NCBI GenBank assembly: GCA_013298625.1
Contig: JAAFIF010000030.1
Span: 1-64,000, forward strand
From: Myxococcales bacterium
GTDB taxonomy: Bacteria > Myxococcota_A > Polyangia > Polyangiales > Ga0077539
Direction: 5' to 3'
Length of the DNA: 64,000 nucleotides
A program made the position numbers and the translations under genes. Positions 9,154 to 18,118 of this stretch are shown piece after piece; within the stretch, counting starts at the first letter, position 1, and the number at the start of each line of letters is the position of its first letter. A model generated the notes under the pieces. That model ran no database searches and was not told the origin of the DNA. It saw only the letters and a program-made list of their open reading frames with translations.

Positions 9154-9969
9154 ATGTTGTCAGCGCGCTCGAAGGCTGCGGTGATGTTGGCCCTGTTGTG
9201 CGCAGGCGCTCCCGCGTCGGCGCGCGATCGGATCACGTATCCATACCGCGGCGTGACGCACGTGCACCGGCGGGTCGAGCTGCTCGAAGCGCACGTGGTG
9301 ACCGTGGACCTCGCGTGCGCCGAGATCGACGTGGTGGCGACGCGGCCGCGCGAGCGCTTCGCGACGGTGTCCAACTTCGCGCGCGAGCAGCACGCGCAGA
9401 TCGCCATCAACGCGAACTTCTTCGACGACGGCAGCGCCTCGTGCGGGCTCGCGGTGGGCGACGGGCGTGTCTGGCGCGACTCGACGCAGTCCAACTGCGG
9501 CGCGTCGCTGGCGTTTGGTCGCGTCAACAACGGCTGGCGCGCGGAGGTGTTCGACTCGTTTGGGTGGGTTCGAGACAACCCGATGCGATGGGCCTCGCAG
9601 GTGATCACGGGCAAGCCGGTGATGCTTCGGCGGGGCGAAGCGCTGTTTCATCCGCACGACCCGACGGGGATGTGGAGGGTGCACCCGCGCACTGCCATCG
9701 GGCTCGCGGCGGACCGGCACACGCTGGTGATCGCGGTGATCGAGGGGCGAAGGCGCCACGCGCCGGGGGTGACGTCGAACGAGATGATTCCGCTGCTCGA
9801 AGAGTTCGCGGTGTCGGACGCGATCAACTTGGACGGCGGCGGATCGTCGGCGCTCTACATTGCAGCCGAGGGCGGGATCGTGAACCACCCGAGCGACGGC
9901 CGCGAGCGCACCGTGCTCAACCACCTCGGCATCCGCATCGCCTCCGCGTGGAACACGATCGACCCCTGA
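9154..9969 (+). CDS. Secreted phosphodiester glycosidase (NAGPA/DUF2233) family protein
   Basis: About 271 residues from ATG 9154, which gives a clean signal peptide (MLSARSKAAVMLALLCAG, cleavage near ASARD). The reading frame extends upstream to GTG 9109, but that adds a charged, Cys-containing leader and is less likely. The signature of the family is near the C-terminus (DAINLDGGGSSALYI), preceded by AINANFFDDG and by a Thr/Arg motif (HPRTAIGLAADRHTLVIAVI). These match the phosphodiester N-acetylglucosaminidase fold, which cleaves phosphodiester-linked sugars on exopolymers or modified proteins. The substrate here is unknown. The final HLGI motif is typical. It converges with the PilZ gene, with a 46-base gap. 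Confidence 0.85.
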   Translation: MLSARSKAAVMLALLCAGAPASARDRITYPYRGVTHVHRRVELLEAHVVTVDLACAEIDVVATRPRERFATVSNFAREQHAQIAINANFFDDGSASCGLAVGDGRVWRDSTQSNCGASLAFGRVNNGWRAEVFDSFGWVRDNPMRWASQVITGKPVMLRRGEALFHPHDPTGMWRVHPRTAIGLAADRHTLVIAVIEGRRRHAPGVTSNEMIPLLEEFAVSDAINLDGGGSSALYIAAEGGIVNHPSDGRERTVLNHLGIRIASAWNTIDP

Positions 9970-10015
9970 TCACACCCCCCGCGGCGCCCATCTGCGACGC
10001 GTCCGTGCGCGCCCG

Positions 10016-10432
10016 TCACTCGGGCAGATACGCGATGGTGTTGACCAGCTGAACGAGCCGCTCGCGCTGCTCGGGGGTCAAATCGATGAACCGCACGCCC
10101 ATGCCGGGGTTGGGGTTGTCGCCGCCTTCGCGCCAGGGGTTGACCCAGGTCACTTCGCCCGCGAGCATGAAGAGCTCTTCACCAGGCGGCGCGAAGGAGA
10201 GCTGCAGCCGCGTTCCACGAGGCAGAGGCTCTTTCGAGTACACGAAGATGCCCATCGCCGAGATGTTGGTGATGGTCGAGTACAAGAAGTTGTCCGTGGA
10301 CTTGTAGTCCAGCGGCCACGCCACGGGGATACGGTCGTGAGACCGTCGCTCGGACACGCCGTCGGGCGGGATCGATCGCCTCGGCTGCGGAGAGTCTGCA
10401 TCGCTTTTGTTGTCGCTGTCGCCGTCGTTCAT
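10016..10432 (-). CDS. PilZ domain protein
   Basis: 138 residues from ATG 10432; a longer frame exists, but the start is supported by GGAGAG about 10 bases upstream. The PilZ hallmark RxxxR is seen as RRSHDR near residue 29, and the second motif as the N-terminal part of NISAMGIFVYSK (D/NxSxxG). A C-terminal beta-strand set follows (LAGEVTWVNPW and PGMGVRFIDLTPEQRERL). Both c-di-GMP-contact motifs therefore appear intact. The protein is a stand-alone single domain, probably an adaptor that changes target activity on c-di-GMP binding. It lies 53 bases downstream of the GT39-like membrane gene on the same strand. Confidence 0.85.
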   Translation of the reverse strand: MNDGDSDNKSDADSPQPRRSIPPDGVSERRSHDRIPVAWPLDYKSTDNFLYSTITNISAMGIFVYSKEPLPRGTRLQLSFAPPGEELFMLAGEVTWVNPWREGGDNPNPGMGVRFIDLTPEQRERLVQLVNTIAYLPE

Positions 10433-10485
10433 GGCCGCTCGCTCTCCGTACGCCCTCTGCGAGAAATGTGCGCTGTGATCGGTCG

Positions 10486-13167
10486 TTACCGCACCACGAT
10501 GCGCGCCGCAACGACTCTGTTCTCTCGGTCGTGGTCGCCGCCGCTCACGCGCATGCGGTCGTCGCCCTGAAAGAAGCCGATGTACACGCTGTACGTGCCC
10601 GCACGGCAGTAGCCCGGGATCGTGATTTCTTGCTCGTCGTGGATGATGTCTCCCGCGAGCCAGTTGGACACGGCGTAGCGGCCGCCCGCAGGCTCGTGGT
10701 CGCCGTTGATGCGCGGGCACTGGCCGTCGATGTGCACGAAGATCTGCCACGCGCCGGCCATCTCGCGCAGCACGCGAAAGTGGTACTTGATCTTGAACGA
10801 GCCGCCGACGGGCACGTACGACATGCCCTTGGAGTCGAGGTTGTACCCGAGAAATTCCAGGTAATCGTCGAAGCGGGCGGGCTGCTCGACGAAGCGTCCG
10901 CTCTCTTGCGTCCCGTGCGCGTGCCAGTGGTCGTTGCGCGTGAGCAAGCGATCCTGGCTCATGACGATCTCGTCGAGCGGGTTGCGAGAGCCGCGCTCGC
11001 CCGCGTCCGAAGCAGACACGTACAAGTTGGAGTTGCTCGCGTCGAGCACGGGGATGTTGCGGCGCTGACCCTGCGGCTGCGCCGCGCGAAACGCGCGGTT
11101 CAAGCGAGAGAACACGCGCGCATCCACGAGCATGTAGCGACGGTCCTGCGCGGTGCCTCCGCGGAGCCAGTCGACCGCTTCACCTTCGGTGTCGAGGTCG
11201 CGCACAGGAAAGTCCGCGTAGTACCCAGCGTTGCGCTCCTCCGACGAGCCGCCGTAGCGAGCGACGCGCTCGTGCGGGCGACGCATCTGCTTGATCACCG
11301 CCCACACGCCGCGCGGCGAGAGGTGCTCGCTCAGCGCGGGGATGTAGAGCTTGGTGAACGTCAGCGCGACGAGCACGCCAGCGAGCGCCGTGATGCCCAC
11401 GCGCGAGCCGAGCACCCGCTGCGAGAGCGGCTTCGAGGGCTGTCCGAGCCACGCGAAGAGGTTCCACAGCAGGATGAAGCCGTAGACGCCCGCGACGACC
11501 GCGACGGGGATCGCGGCGATGCCCATGAAGGCGCCGCGCGCTTGCGTTCCCATGTTCGGCGACGAGACCGCGGAGCCGCCGAAGACCGCCATCAAGACGA
11601 CCGCTGCAGACGCCGCCCACGCGCGAAACGCGGCGAGGATGCCGACGCCCGTGAGCGCGTGCCAGCTCTTCCACTGCCCCTTGCTCGCGATGCCGTCGCG
11701 CTCGCGTCGCGCGGCGTCTTCGACCTCGACCATCCACGTGTACGGGCGCTTGAGCCCGAAGTAGCTGATCGTTCCGCTGCCCTGAAAGAGCGCCGGCAGC
11801 GCGACGAGCACGTAGAGCACGCCCATCACCAAGAAGTACGCCTCACCCGGCGCGCTCCCTTTGATCATGTGCCCGATCGCTGCGCCCTTCTGCGCGGCGA
11901 GCCACTGAAAGATGCTCTTGTTCGGCTGGTTGTCCTGCGACCAACGAAACCCGTCCGGAAACGCAGGGCCGCCATCAGCGAGCCCGAGCGCCGCGTACGA
12001 GCTCTTCGGAAACAAGAGGTAGTCGCGCATCATGATCACGGTGAAGAAGGTCACGCCCGCGGTGACGATCTTCCACCCGATCGCAGAGCGCTCGCTGTCG
12101 CGCAGCGCGATGGCCGCGGCGATGGCGAGGGGCGCCGCGGCGATGAACGGCGACGGCCCGAACTGCTGCATGTGAAAGCCCTGCAGCCCGAACGCGACGA
12201 GGGCGGCTCCCGCGGCGGACAAGCGCAGCGCAGACTCGCGCCAGGCTTCGTTGGTCGAGACCACGGTGCCTTCGCGGCCCACTTCGCTCGCGTCCATCGG
12301 CGGCGCTGCGGCGAGGCGCGCGAGGCCGAACGCCACGAGGCCCGTCCACGGAAACACCGCGTGCCCGATGTGCTCGATGAGCGCGTCGTGCGTCGGGAGC
12401 GCCGTCGGTGGGCGGGCGTCTGCGCCGACGCCGACCAGCCAGCTGTAGTGCTCGAGCGGGAGCTTCACCGCGGCGCGCGCGGCCATCACACCCAGAAGCG
12501 CGCCGACGCCGACCAGGGCTGCGCCGAGGTTGCGCGTGGCGGGGTCTTCGTCCTTCCAGCGCATGAGGGGAACGATGCCCACGCCCACGAGCACGGGGAC
12601 GACGCCGAGCATCGCGCCGCCCGCTTGCAGCGCGAACAGCGCGGCGAGCACGACCGGCAGCGCGCGAACCTTGTACAGGTTGACGAGCAGCGGCTTGTCC
12701 TCGGGCGGCGGCCGGCAGAAGAGCGCGACGATCGCGCTGGCAAATAGCAGCGTAAACGCGCTCTGCGCGACGCCGCTGCCGAACATCTGCCGCGCGTTCA
12801 TGAACACGAGCGGCATCGACGCGTACGCCATGCCCGCAAACGACGCCGTGCGCGCGTCGCTGGCGGACCACACCGCGAGCGCGAGCACGATCGCCGACGC
12901 CGCAGCGAGCAGCGCGGTGGGCATGCGACCGCCGGATTCGCTCGATCCAAACGAGCGGAATCCTGCGCGCACCATCGCGATCTGCGCTGGGGGACGGTTG
13001 TTGACGACGTCGTTGGCCTGGTTGGTCCCGCGCGCTGCGTCTGCGACGCGGAGCTCGGACGGCTGCCAGATGCCGAAATTGCCCAAGCCCGTGACGAGCA
13101 CGAGGAGGACAACCAGCACCGGGCCGATGAGCGCCTGGAGGGGACCCTTCGAAGGAGGAAAGGACAT
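10486..13167 (-). CDS. Large multi-pass membrane protein, GT39/ArnT-like glycosyltransferase family (possibly inactive)
   Basis: 893 residues from ATG 13167; TTG 13188 would add seven residues. About 12 hydrophobic helices fill the first two thirds. The N-terminal loop PSELRVADAAR...NNRPPAQIAMVRAGFRSFGS...SGGRMP follows the layout of PMT/ArnT enzymes, where 'pDEaRya...kPPl.yw...lfG.s...aRlP' is usual. The usual catalytic Asp of the DE pair is replaced by Ser (PSEL), though the Glu is kept. The C-terminal ~150 residues form a soluble beta-rich domain (LEFLGYNLDSKGMSYVPVGG to VYIGFFQGDDRM) expected in the periplasm. It may transfer or bind lipid-linked sugars. Substrate unknown; loss of the Asp leaves activity in doubt. 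Confidence 0.65.
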   Translation of the reverse strand: MSFPPSKGPLQALIGPVLVVLLVLVTGLGNFGIWQPSELRVADAARGTNQANDVVNNRPPAQIAMVRAGFRSFGSSESGGRMPTALLAAASAIVLALAVWSASDARTASFAGMAYASMPLVFMNARQMFGSGVAQSAFTLLFASAIVALFCRPPPEDKPLLVNLYKVRALPVVLAALFALQAGGAMLGVVPVLVGVGIVPLMRWKDEDPATRNLGAALVGVGALLGVMAARAAVKLPLEHYSWLVGVGADARPPTALPTHDALIEHIGHAVFPWTGLVAFGLARLAAAPPMDASEVGREGTVVSTNEAWRESALRLSAAGAALVAFGLQGFHMQQFGPSPFIAAAPLAIAAAIALRDSERSAIGWKIVTAGVTFFTVIMMRDYLLFPKSSYAALGLADGGPAFPDGFRWSQDNQPNKSIFQWLAAQKGAAIGHMIKGSAPGEAYFLVMGVLYVLVALPALFQGSGTISYFGLKRPYTWMVEVEDAARRERDGIASKGQWKSWHALTGVGILAAFRAWAASAAVVLMAVFGGSAVSSPNMGTQARGAFMGIAAIPVAVVAGVYGFILLWNLFAWLGQPSKPLSQRVLGSRVGITALAGVLVALTFTKLYIPALSEHLSPRGVWAVIKQMRRPHERVARYGGSSEERNAGYYADFPVRDLDTEGEAVDWLRGGTAQDRRYMLVDARVFSRLNRAFRAAQPQGQRRNIPVLDASNSNLYVSASDAGERGSRNPLDEIVMSQDRLLTRNDHWHAHGTQESGRFVEQPARFDDYLEFLGYNLDSKGMSYVPVGGSFKIKYHFRVLREMAGAWQIFVHIDGQCPRINGDHEPAGGRYAVSNWLAGDIIHDEQEITIPGYCRAGTYSVYIGFFQGDDRMRVSGGDHDRENRVVAARIVVR

Positions 13168-13252
13168 GCGACCGCGGCGTTGATACAACGAACGTTCCCG
13201 CGGCTACAGGGGGAACGACTTTGAATTTAGCGGGCGATCGCTTGCAGAGCGG

Positions 13253-14851
13253 TCAAGGCGACCCCGGCGCGGGCGTCGCGGCCGTGCCGTTCTGCGCCGC
13301 AGCGCCGTCCACGCGAATCGCGTCGAGCTCGGCGTCGAGCTGCGCGACGAGGGCCGTGAACTGCGGGCGAAGGTTGGCCGGAACGCTCCTTCGCCACGCG
13401 AGAAACGGCGCTCCGTCGATGAACTGGCCGCTGCGCTTGACGCTCCAGTGCAAGTGCGGACCCGTGCTTCGTCCGGTCGATCCCACGTAGCCGATGACCT
13501 GACCGACGCGCACGCGCTGGCCGAGCGTCACGGACGGCTCGAAGCGGATGAGATGCGCGTAGCCGGTCTCGAGGTTGAGCTGGGGATGCGAGAGGCGCAC
13601 GAGGTTTCCTGTGGCGCCGCCCCAGCCGCGAAACACCACGAGCCCGTCGCCCGCGGCCATCACCGGCGTCCCGGCTGGCGCGCCGAAATCCGTGCCCTGG
13701 TGAGGCATCACCCTGTGCAGCACCGGGTGCATGCGAAACGGGTTGAACGGCGACGTGATCCGCGGCGGGTTGACCGGCGGCCGCAGCGCGCCTGGCACTT
13801 CTGCGGTGCCCTGCGCGTCGAAGTAGTCGCCGCCGCGCGGACCGGTTTGCATCCAGTACCCGCGCTTGTTGAGCCCCGCCGCCGCGCGAAGCTCGATCGC
13901 CGTGACCCGCGCGTAGCGAAAGAACGTGTCGTTGAGCCGCTCTTCGTCGACGATCAATCGCACCGCGTCGCCCTCGTGCAGCGACGCTCCGAGGTCCAGC
14001 TCTCGAAACACCTGCTGCAACAGCGGAACGATGTCCGCATGCAAGTGCGCCGCGCGCAGCGTCTCTTGCAGCGAGCCGCGCACGACGAAGCCCGCGCCCA
14101 CGCGGATCGTGGATTTCACCACGCGAATTCGCTCTGCCGAGCACGTGTTGTCCGGCGCGACGGTGACCGCGATCACCTCGCTCTCGCCTCGGCGGTACTC
14201 GACGCGGCGCAGCTCGTTGTCGCGCGTGGGGTCTCGCTGCGCGACGACGACGTCCGAGGGCTGCAGCGCGCGCATGTTCACGAGCGAGCGCATCGACGCG
14301 ATCACTTTGTTCGCCATGGGCGAGGCGACGCCGAGCAGGCGCAGCACTTGAGGCAGCGTCCGTCCGCGGCCCAGCCGCTGGTGGGTCGCCACCCATCCCT
14401 CGGGCGTCTGCGCGGCGAGGGGCGAGGGCGCGACGGCCGAGGCGGTCAGCATCGCTGCGCCGTCGGTGATTCCTCCGTCGCCTGGGTCGAGCGAGAGCGC
14501 GATCGCGCCGCTCGTCGAGCTCGCGCCGGCGTCCCGCGTGGCCGTCGCGCGCGTGCTGCCGTCGATCGAGCGCGGGAGCTTCACCTTGGCGATGGCGAAC
14601 GCAACCACGAGCCCGATCGCGCCGAGCGACGCGCCGAGGCCTGCGGCGATCGCGCCCACGCGCGTGACGATGCGCCGCGGGTACATCGGCACCTCGGGCA
14701 GCGTGGCCATGTTCTTCGGCTGACGAACGACCGGGTCCGCTTCTCCCGCGAGCTCGTCGAGCTCGTCCAGCGTCGGCTCCGTCGGGCGAGGGGGCGCGGG
14801 CGCGACGACGCGTCGCGGCGGCTCCTCGATCGGTTCGGGCAGATGGGCCAT
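13253..14851 (-). CDS. Membrane-anchored M23 family (LytM/MepM-like) peptidoglycan endopeptidase
   Basis: About 532 residues from ATG 14851. The N-terminal ~65 residues are Pro/Glu rich and cytoplasmic. A single transmembrane helix follows near residues 70-95 (GAIAAGLGASLGAIGLVVAFA). Next come OapA/LysM-like segments at about 150-390 (RTLPQVLRLLGV, GSLQETLRAAHLHADIVPLL). The LytM domain lies at about 400-500, with the zinc-site motif HQGTD and the second motif GPHLHW. This order resembles the cell-wall hydrolase MepM. All four key zinc and catalytic positions seem present, so it is probably an active endopeptidase of the cell wall rather than an EnvC-like activator. The start region overlaps an in-frame ATG of the divergent gene at 14885, so the two promoters must interlock. 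Confidence 0.85.
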   Translation of the reverse strand: MAHLPEPIEEPPRRVVAPAPPRPTEPTLDELDELAGEADPVVRQPKNMATLPEVPMYPRRIVTRVGAIAAGLGASLGAIGLVVAFAIAKVKLPRSIDGSTRATATRDAGASSTSGAIALSLDPGDGGITDGAAMLTASAVAPSPLAAQTPEGWVATHQRLGRGRTLPQVLRLLGVASPMANKVIASMRSLVNMRALQPSDVVVAQRDPTRDNELRRVEYRRGESEVIAVTVAPDNTCSAERIRVVKSTIRVGAGFVVRGSLQETLRAAHLHADIVPLLQQVFRELDLGASLHEGDAVRLIVDEERLNDTFFRYARVTAIELRAAAGLNKRGYWMQTGPRGGDYFDAQGTAEVPGALRPPVNPPRITSPFNPFRMHPVLHRVMPHQGTDFGAPAGTPVMAAGDGLVVFRGWGGATGNLVRLSHPQLNLETGYAHLIRFEPSVTLGQRVRVGQVIGYVGSTGRSTGPHLHWSVKRSGQFIDGAPFLAWRRSVPANLRPQFTALVAQLDAELDAIRVDGAAAQNGTAATPAPGSP

Positions 14852-14884
14852 CGGCGGCGGGAGTGTGGCAGTGTTCGCGGCCTC

Positions 14885-15796
14885 GTGCACTCGCTCCTGT
14901 TGTTGCTCGCCCTGGCGCGGCCCGCTGAAGTCCTCGAAGAGTGGACGTTGCTCGACACCGCGCCGCTCAACGAAGTGCTCACCGCGCGCGTGGTGTACTC
15001 GCGCGACCAAGGGCCCGAGATCGTGCTTCCGGCGGTCTTCAACGGCGACGAGCGCGCCCCGTTGGTCGAGCTGGTCGGTCGCGTGCGCCCGCTCGAGGTC
15101 ATGCGCGTGCAGTCAGAATGGCGTGCGCGTTTGCCGGCGGATGTCGCTGTGGCTCGACCGAGGGTGGTCGTTCGCTCCGTGCGGCGCGTGCGCGACGTGC
15201 GGCTCTTTCAGCTCGGGTGGCCGGCGGCGAGGGGCGAGGCGATTCGTCGCGTGGCGATCGTTCCGCGCGGGTGGATGCAGTCGATGACCGAGGGGTGGAC
15301 GTGCGCGGACGACTCGATCCAATCGATCGCGTGCGTCTCGATCGACACCGCGCCCAACCCGCTTCGTCTGCGCGCTTCAGCGTGGCCGAGCTCGCGCGCA
15401 TCGTTGCTCGCAGCGGCCGCGTTCGCGCTCTCGATGCTCGGCGTTTTGCTGGGATTTTCGCAGCACAAACAGCGCCTCGCGCGCGGCGCGGCCTTCGGCG
15501 CCGCGGCCCTCGGCTCGTCCGCGGTGGCGCTCGCGTTCGTCGGCGCGCGGTTGATTTCGTGGGCGCCTTCGTTGGCGCTTGCGGCGCTCGTCGCCGTCGC
15601 GCTCGCGGCGCTCATCGGCGACGACCCCAACGCGCGACGCGCCGCCGCGCTCTCGCTGCTCGGGCTCTCGTTGCTCGCGGTGTTCGACGGCCGCCCGTGG
15701 CTGTGCGCCGCTGCGTTGGCCGCGAGCGCGCTGACGGTCGGCGCCGCGCGCTGGCTCAGCGCCCGGCGTCTCGCGCAGCCGAGCACGGGTCCGTGA
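14885..15796 (+). CDS. Signal-peptide-bearing multi-pass membrane protein, unknown
   Basis: 303 residues from GTG 14885; an in-frame ATG at 14843 would extend it into the divergent M23 gene. A hydrophobic leader (VHSLLLLLALARPA) is followed by about 150 soluble residues (EWTLLDTAPLNEVLTARVVY...), then four or five membrane helices from about residue 170 (SLLAAAAFALSMLGVLLGF and on) to the end. The arrangement suggests a periplasmic domain plus a C-terminal membrane bundle. I do not recognise the family. Its last 41 bases overlap the 3' end of the convergent lipoprotein gene, so the two mRNAs would be complementary there. Confidence 0.6.
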   Translation: MHSLLLLLALARPAEVLEEWTLLDTAPLNEVLTARVVYSRDQGPEIVLPAVFNGDERAPLVELVGRVRPLEVMRVQSEWRARLPADVAVARPRVVVRSVRRVRDVRLFQLGWPAARGEAIRRVAIVPRGWMQSMTEGWTCADDSIQSIACVSIDTAPNPLRLRASAWPSSRASLLAAAAFALSMLGVLLGFSQHKQRLARGAAFGAAALGSSAVALAFVGARLISWAPSLALAALVAVALAALIGDDPNARRAAALSLLGLSLLAVFDGRPWLCAAALAASALTVGAARWLSARRLAQPSTGP

Positions 15797-16937
15797 TCGC
15801 AGGCGGCGGCGGCGTCACGTCGCCCGTGACCGTGACGGGAACGAGCTCGAAGCGAAACGCGACGCTCATCGCGCTGCAGTCCGACGCGGGGTTCGGCATT
15901 CCGCTCGCGGGGATGTCCAGCGCCGCGGCGATGCCGAGCAGCACCGTCGTCCACTCTTGCGTCGAGAGCGTCTCTTGGCATGCGCCGAACGTCCGCAGGT
16001 CTTCGAAGATCTGGTTGCGCGCCCACACCGCGCTGAGGTCCGCCGTCGTGAGGTTGCCCATCGCGTCGAGCGAGCCCACGAGGCGGATGTCCGTGAGCGT
16101 GAGCTGCGATCGGATGCGATCGTTTTGAAAGTACAGCGGCGCGTTGTTCGGAAACGGCATCACCACGGTGCCGCACGACGCGAACGCATCGGTGGTCGAC
16201 ACGCGGATCGTGCGACCGTCGGCGCCGTACGCGAGCGAGCGGTGGATGCCCCACTCGTCGCGGCCGTCCCACGCGGGCGGGCCCGAAGGGTTGCCCGCGG
16301 GGTGTCCCTGCGCGAGCGGCAGAATCTCGACGGTGATCGAGCCGTCGTCGCGGCCGCCGAAGTCTCTGAGACGAAAGCCGATCGTCGCGTTGCCGTTGTT
16401 GATCCCGTTGTTGAGATCGGACTCGTTGAACGAGCCGCCGAACACGCCGATCTGGCCGATGACCGAGCCGAACGCGTTGTCGCGTCCGTTCATCCCGTCG
16501 GCGAGCGTGAGGGGAGAGCGACACGCGATCGCCGGCGCGCCGCCGTCCACGCCGGGCCCCGTGCACAGCCCGTCGCGGTCGAAGCCGATGCCCATCCACG
16601 CGCCGCCCGCGCCCAGCAACAACCGACGCAGCGCGAACGTCTTCGTCGCGCCGATCGTGTTCTGCAGCCCCGCGGGCAACGAAGGAACCACCGCGAGCTC
16701 GCACCCCGGTCCGCCCGAGCGCATGCGCGTTGCGCACGCCACGGGCCCGCCGTCGTTGCCGGGCCCGGTCTCGGGCCGCGCCGTCGCGTCGCCGTCCACG
16801 CGCCCGTCGCCTCGCCCCGTCAGCCGCGCGTACTCCGCGCGATCGAAGGACTGACAGCCCGCGAGCGCCGCCAACGCCGCGACCACTGCACCTCTGCGCC
16901 AAGAAAGAAATCGTGTGTGTGTCATTGCGGTGCTCAT
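15756..16937 (-). CDS. Lipoprotein, second gene of a tandem pair (family A)
   Basis: About 393 residues. The start ATG 16937 overlaps the previous gene's stop by four bases (ATGA), so it should be translationally coupled. Signal peptide with lipobox: VVAALAALAGC near residues 20-31. Downstream motifs are LAVVPSLPAGLQ, TFALRRLLLGAGGAW, IGFDRDGLC, DGMNGRDNAFGSVI and IGFRLRDFGGRDDGSITVEI. The neighbouring gene shares them in the same order, so the two are paralogues. The C-terminus has a pair of Cys and Pro repeats. It is probably an exported, beta-rich surface lipoprotein of unknown role. Another member of the family lies at 54080-55222. Confidence 0.7.
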   Translation of the reverse strand: MSTAMTHTRFLSWRRGAVVAALAALAGCQSFDRAEYARLTGRGDGRVDGDATARPETGPGNDGGPVACATRMRSGGPGCELAVVPSLPAGLQNTIGATKTFALRRLLLGAGGAWMGIGFDRDGLCTGPGVDGGAPAIACRSPLTLADGMNGRDNAFGSVIGQIGVFGGSFNESDLNNGINNGNATIGFRLRDFGGRDDGSITVEILPLAQGHPAGNPSGPPAWDGRDEWGIHRSLAYGADGRTIRVSTTDAFASCGTVVMPFPNNAPLYFQNDRIRSQLTLTDIRLVGSLDAMGNLTTADLSAVWARNQIFEDLRTFGACQETLSTQEWTTVLLGIAAALDIPASGMPNPASDCSAMSVAFRFELVPVTVTGDVTPPPPAITDPCSAARDAGR

Positions 16938-18067
16938 GGGTCGATCGGCAGTCCGCCGTCGGTATTGCAAGTGTTCTGCTGCGGAAACGGCGCCGCAGCG
17001 ACGCCGTCGATCGTAACCGGGCTCCAGTCGAAGCGCATCGCCAGGCTCGCCGCGTCGCAGTCCATCGCGCTGTTGTCCGACAGATCCGCGCGCACGTCGA
17101 AGCTGCGCGTCAGGGCCGCGAGCCTGTCTTGGTACGTGCCTCGGTCGCCGATGGGCGGCGGGCAGAACTCGAACCAAGGGAGCGAGTCGATCACGTTCTG
17201 CCGCGTCCAAACCGCGACGAGATCCGTCGTTCCGCCGGTCTCGGGGTTGAGGGCGCCGGCGATCGTGGGGCGCTCGACCGACAACAGCCGCAGCCGCCCG
17301 CGCGACCAGAACGGCAGCGGCATTCGCCCTGCAAATCGAGCGGAGAAGTGCCCGCACGCCGCAAACGCATCCTCCGTGCGAAGCGCCGGCGTGCTCGTGC
17401 CCATCGCGAACGTCAGCCCTGGGTCGATCTTCCACAGGTCGCGGCCGTCCCAGCCGAGCTGCATCGCGCCCATCGGCGGACGTCCATCGGTCAACACCAG
17501 CCACTCGACCGCGAGGCGTCGGTCGTCGCCGCCGCCCCACTCGGTCACGCGCAGCCCCAGCGCGAGGCGCCCGAGCTCGAGGCCGCTGTTGACGTCGCGC
17601 TCGTCGAGCGTCTGTGTGACCAGCAGCCCCGTGGCCACCACGCTGCCGAACGCGTTGTCTCGTCCATCGACGCCGTCCGCGACCAGCTCGCGCGGCAGAC
17701 AAGACTGCGCAGTGAGCGCGGAGGTCGGCGTGGTGCAGCGGCGGTCGAGGTCGAAGCCCATCGAGCTCCAGTTGCCGAAGGACCCCGCGCCGATCGCGAG
17801 CCTGCGCAGCGCGAGGGTGTACGTCCTGCCGTTGCCCGGCTGGTCTTGCAGCGTCGCGGGCGCGCTGGGGATCACCGCGAGCGTGCAGCCCGCGTCGTCG
17901 ATCGCCGTGGCGTTGAGACACGAGCCTGCCGCGTCGGGAGCCGCTCCTTCTTGTGCCACGGCGTCGAGCAGCGCCTGGTAGCGGTCGCGATCGAAGGCCC
18001 TGCACGCGCAGAGCGCGCACAGCGAAGACAGCGCGGCGGCGTGGACGAAGGAGGGACGCACGAGCAC
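16934..18067 (-). CDS. Lipoprotein, first gene of a tandem pair (family A)
   Basis: 377 residues from GTG 18067, or 375 from GTG 18061; both give the same lipobox (LCALCAC). Shared motifs with the downstream paralogue are LAVIPSAPATLQ, TLALRRLAIGAG, MGFDLDRRC, DGVDGRDNAFGSVV and LALGLRVTEWGGGDD. Spacing between these motifs is similar in both, which suggests one ancestral duplication. Start choice is limited because the divergent FHA gene begins about 50 bases away. Both genes are small, lipid-anchored, and transcribed as a two-gene unit. I find no catalytic motif. Function unknown. Confidence 0.7.
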   Translation of the reverse strand: MLVRPSFVHAAALSSLCALCACRAFDRDRYQALLDAVAQEGAAPDAAGSCLNATAIDDAGCTLAVIPSAPATLQDQPGNGRTYTLALRRLAIGAGSFGNWSSMGFDLDRRCTTPTSALTAQSCLPRELVADGVDGRDNAFGSVVATGLLVTQTLDERDVNSGLELGRLALGLRVTEWGGGDDRRLAVEWLVLTDGRPPMGAMQLGWDGRDLWKIDPGLTFAMGTSTPALRTEDAFAACGHFSARFAGRMPLPFWSRGRLRLLSVERPTIAGALNPETGGTTDLVAVWTRQNVIDSLPWFEFCPPPIGDRGTYQDRLAALTRSFDVRADLSDNSAMDCDAASLAMRFDWSPVTIDGVAAAPFPQQNTCNTDGGLPIDP

Positions 18068-18118
18068 AGAGCGTAGCGCAGGACCGGGCGATTCGAGGGG
18101 TGCTATCGTGCGAGGGCT

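Noticed and set aside
10468..12747. 759-residue frame antisense to the GT39-like gene
   Set aside because: Charged shadow; the sense strand has a clear membrane protein.
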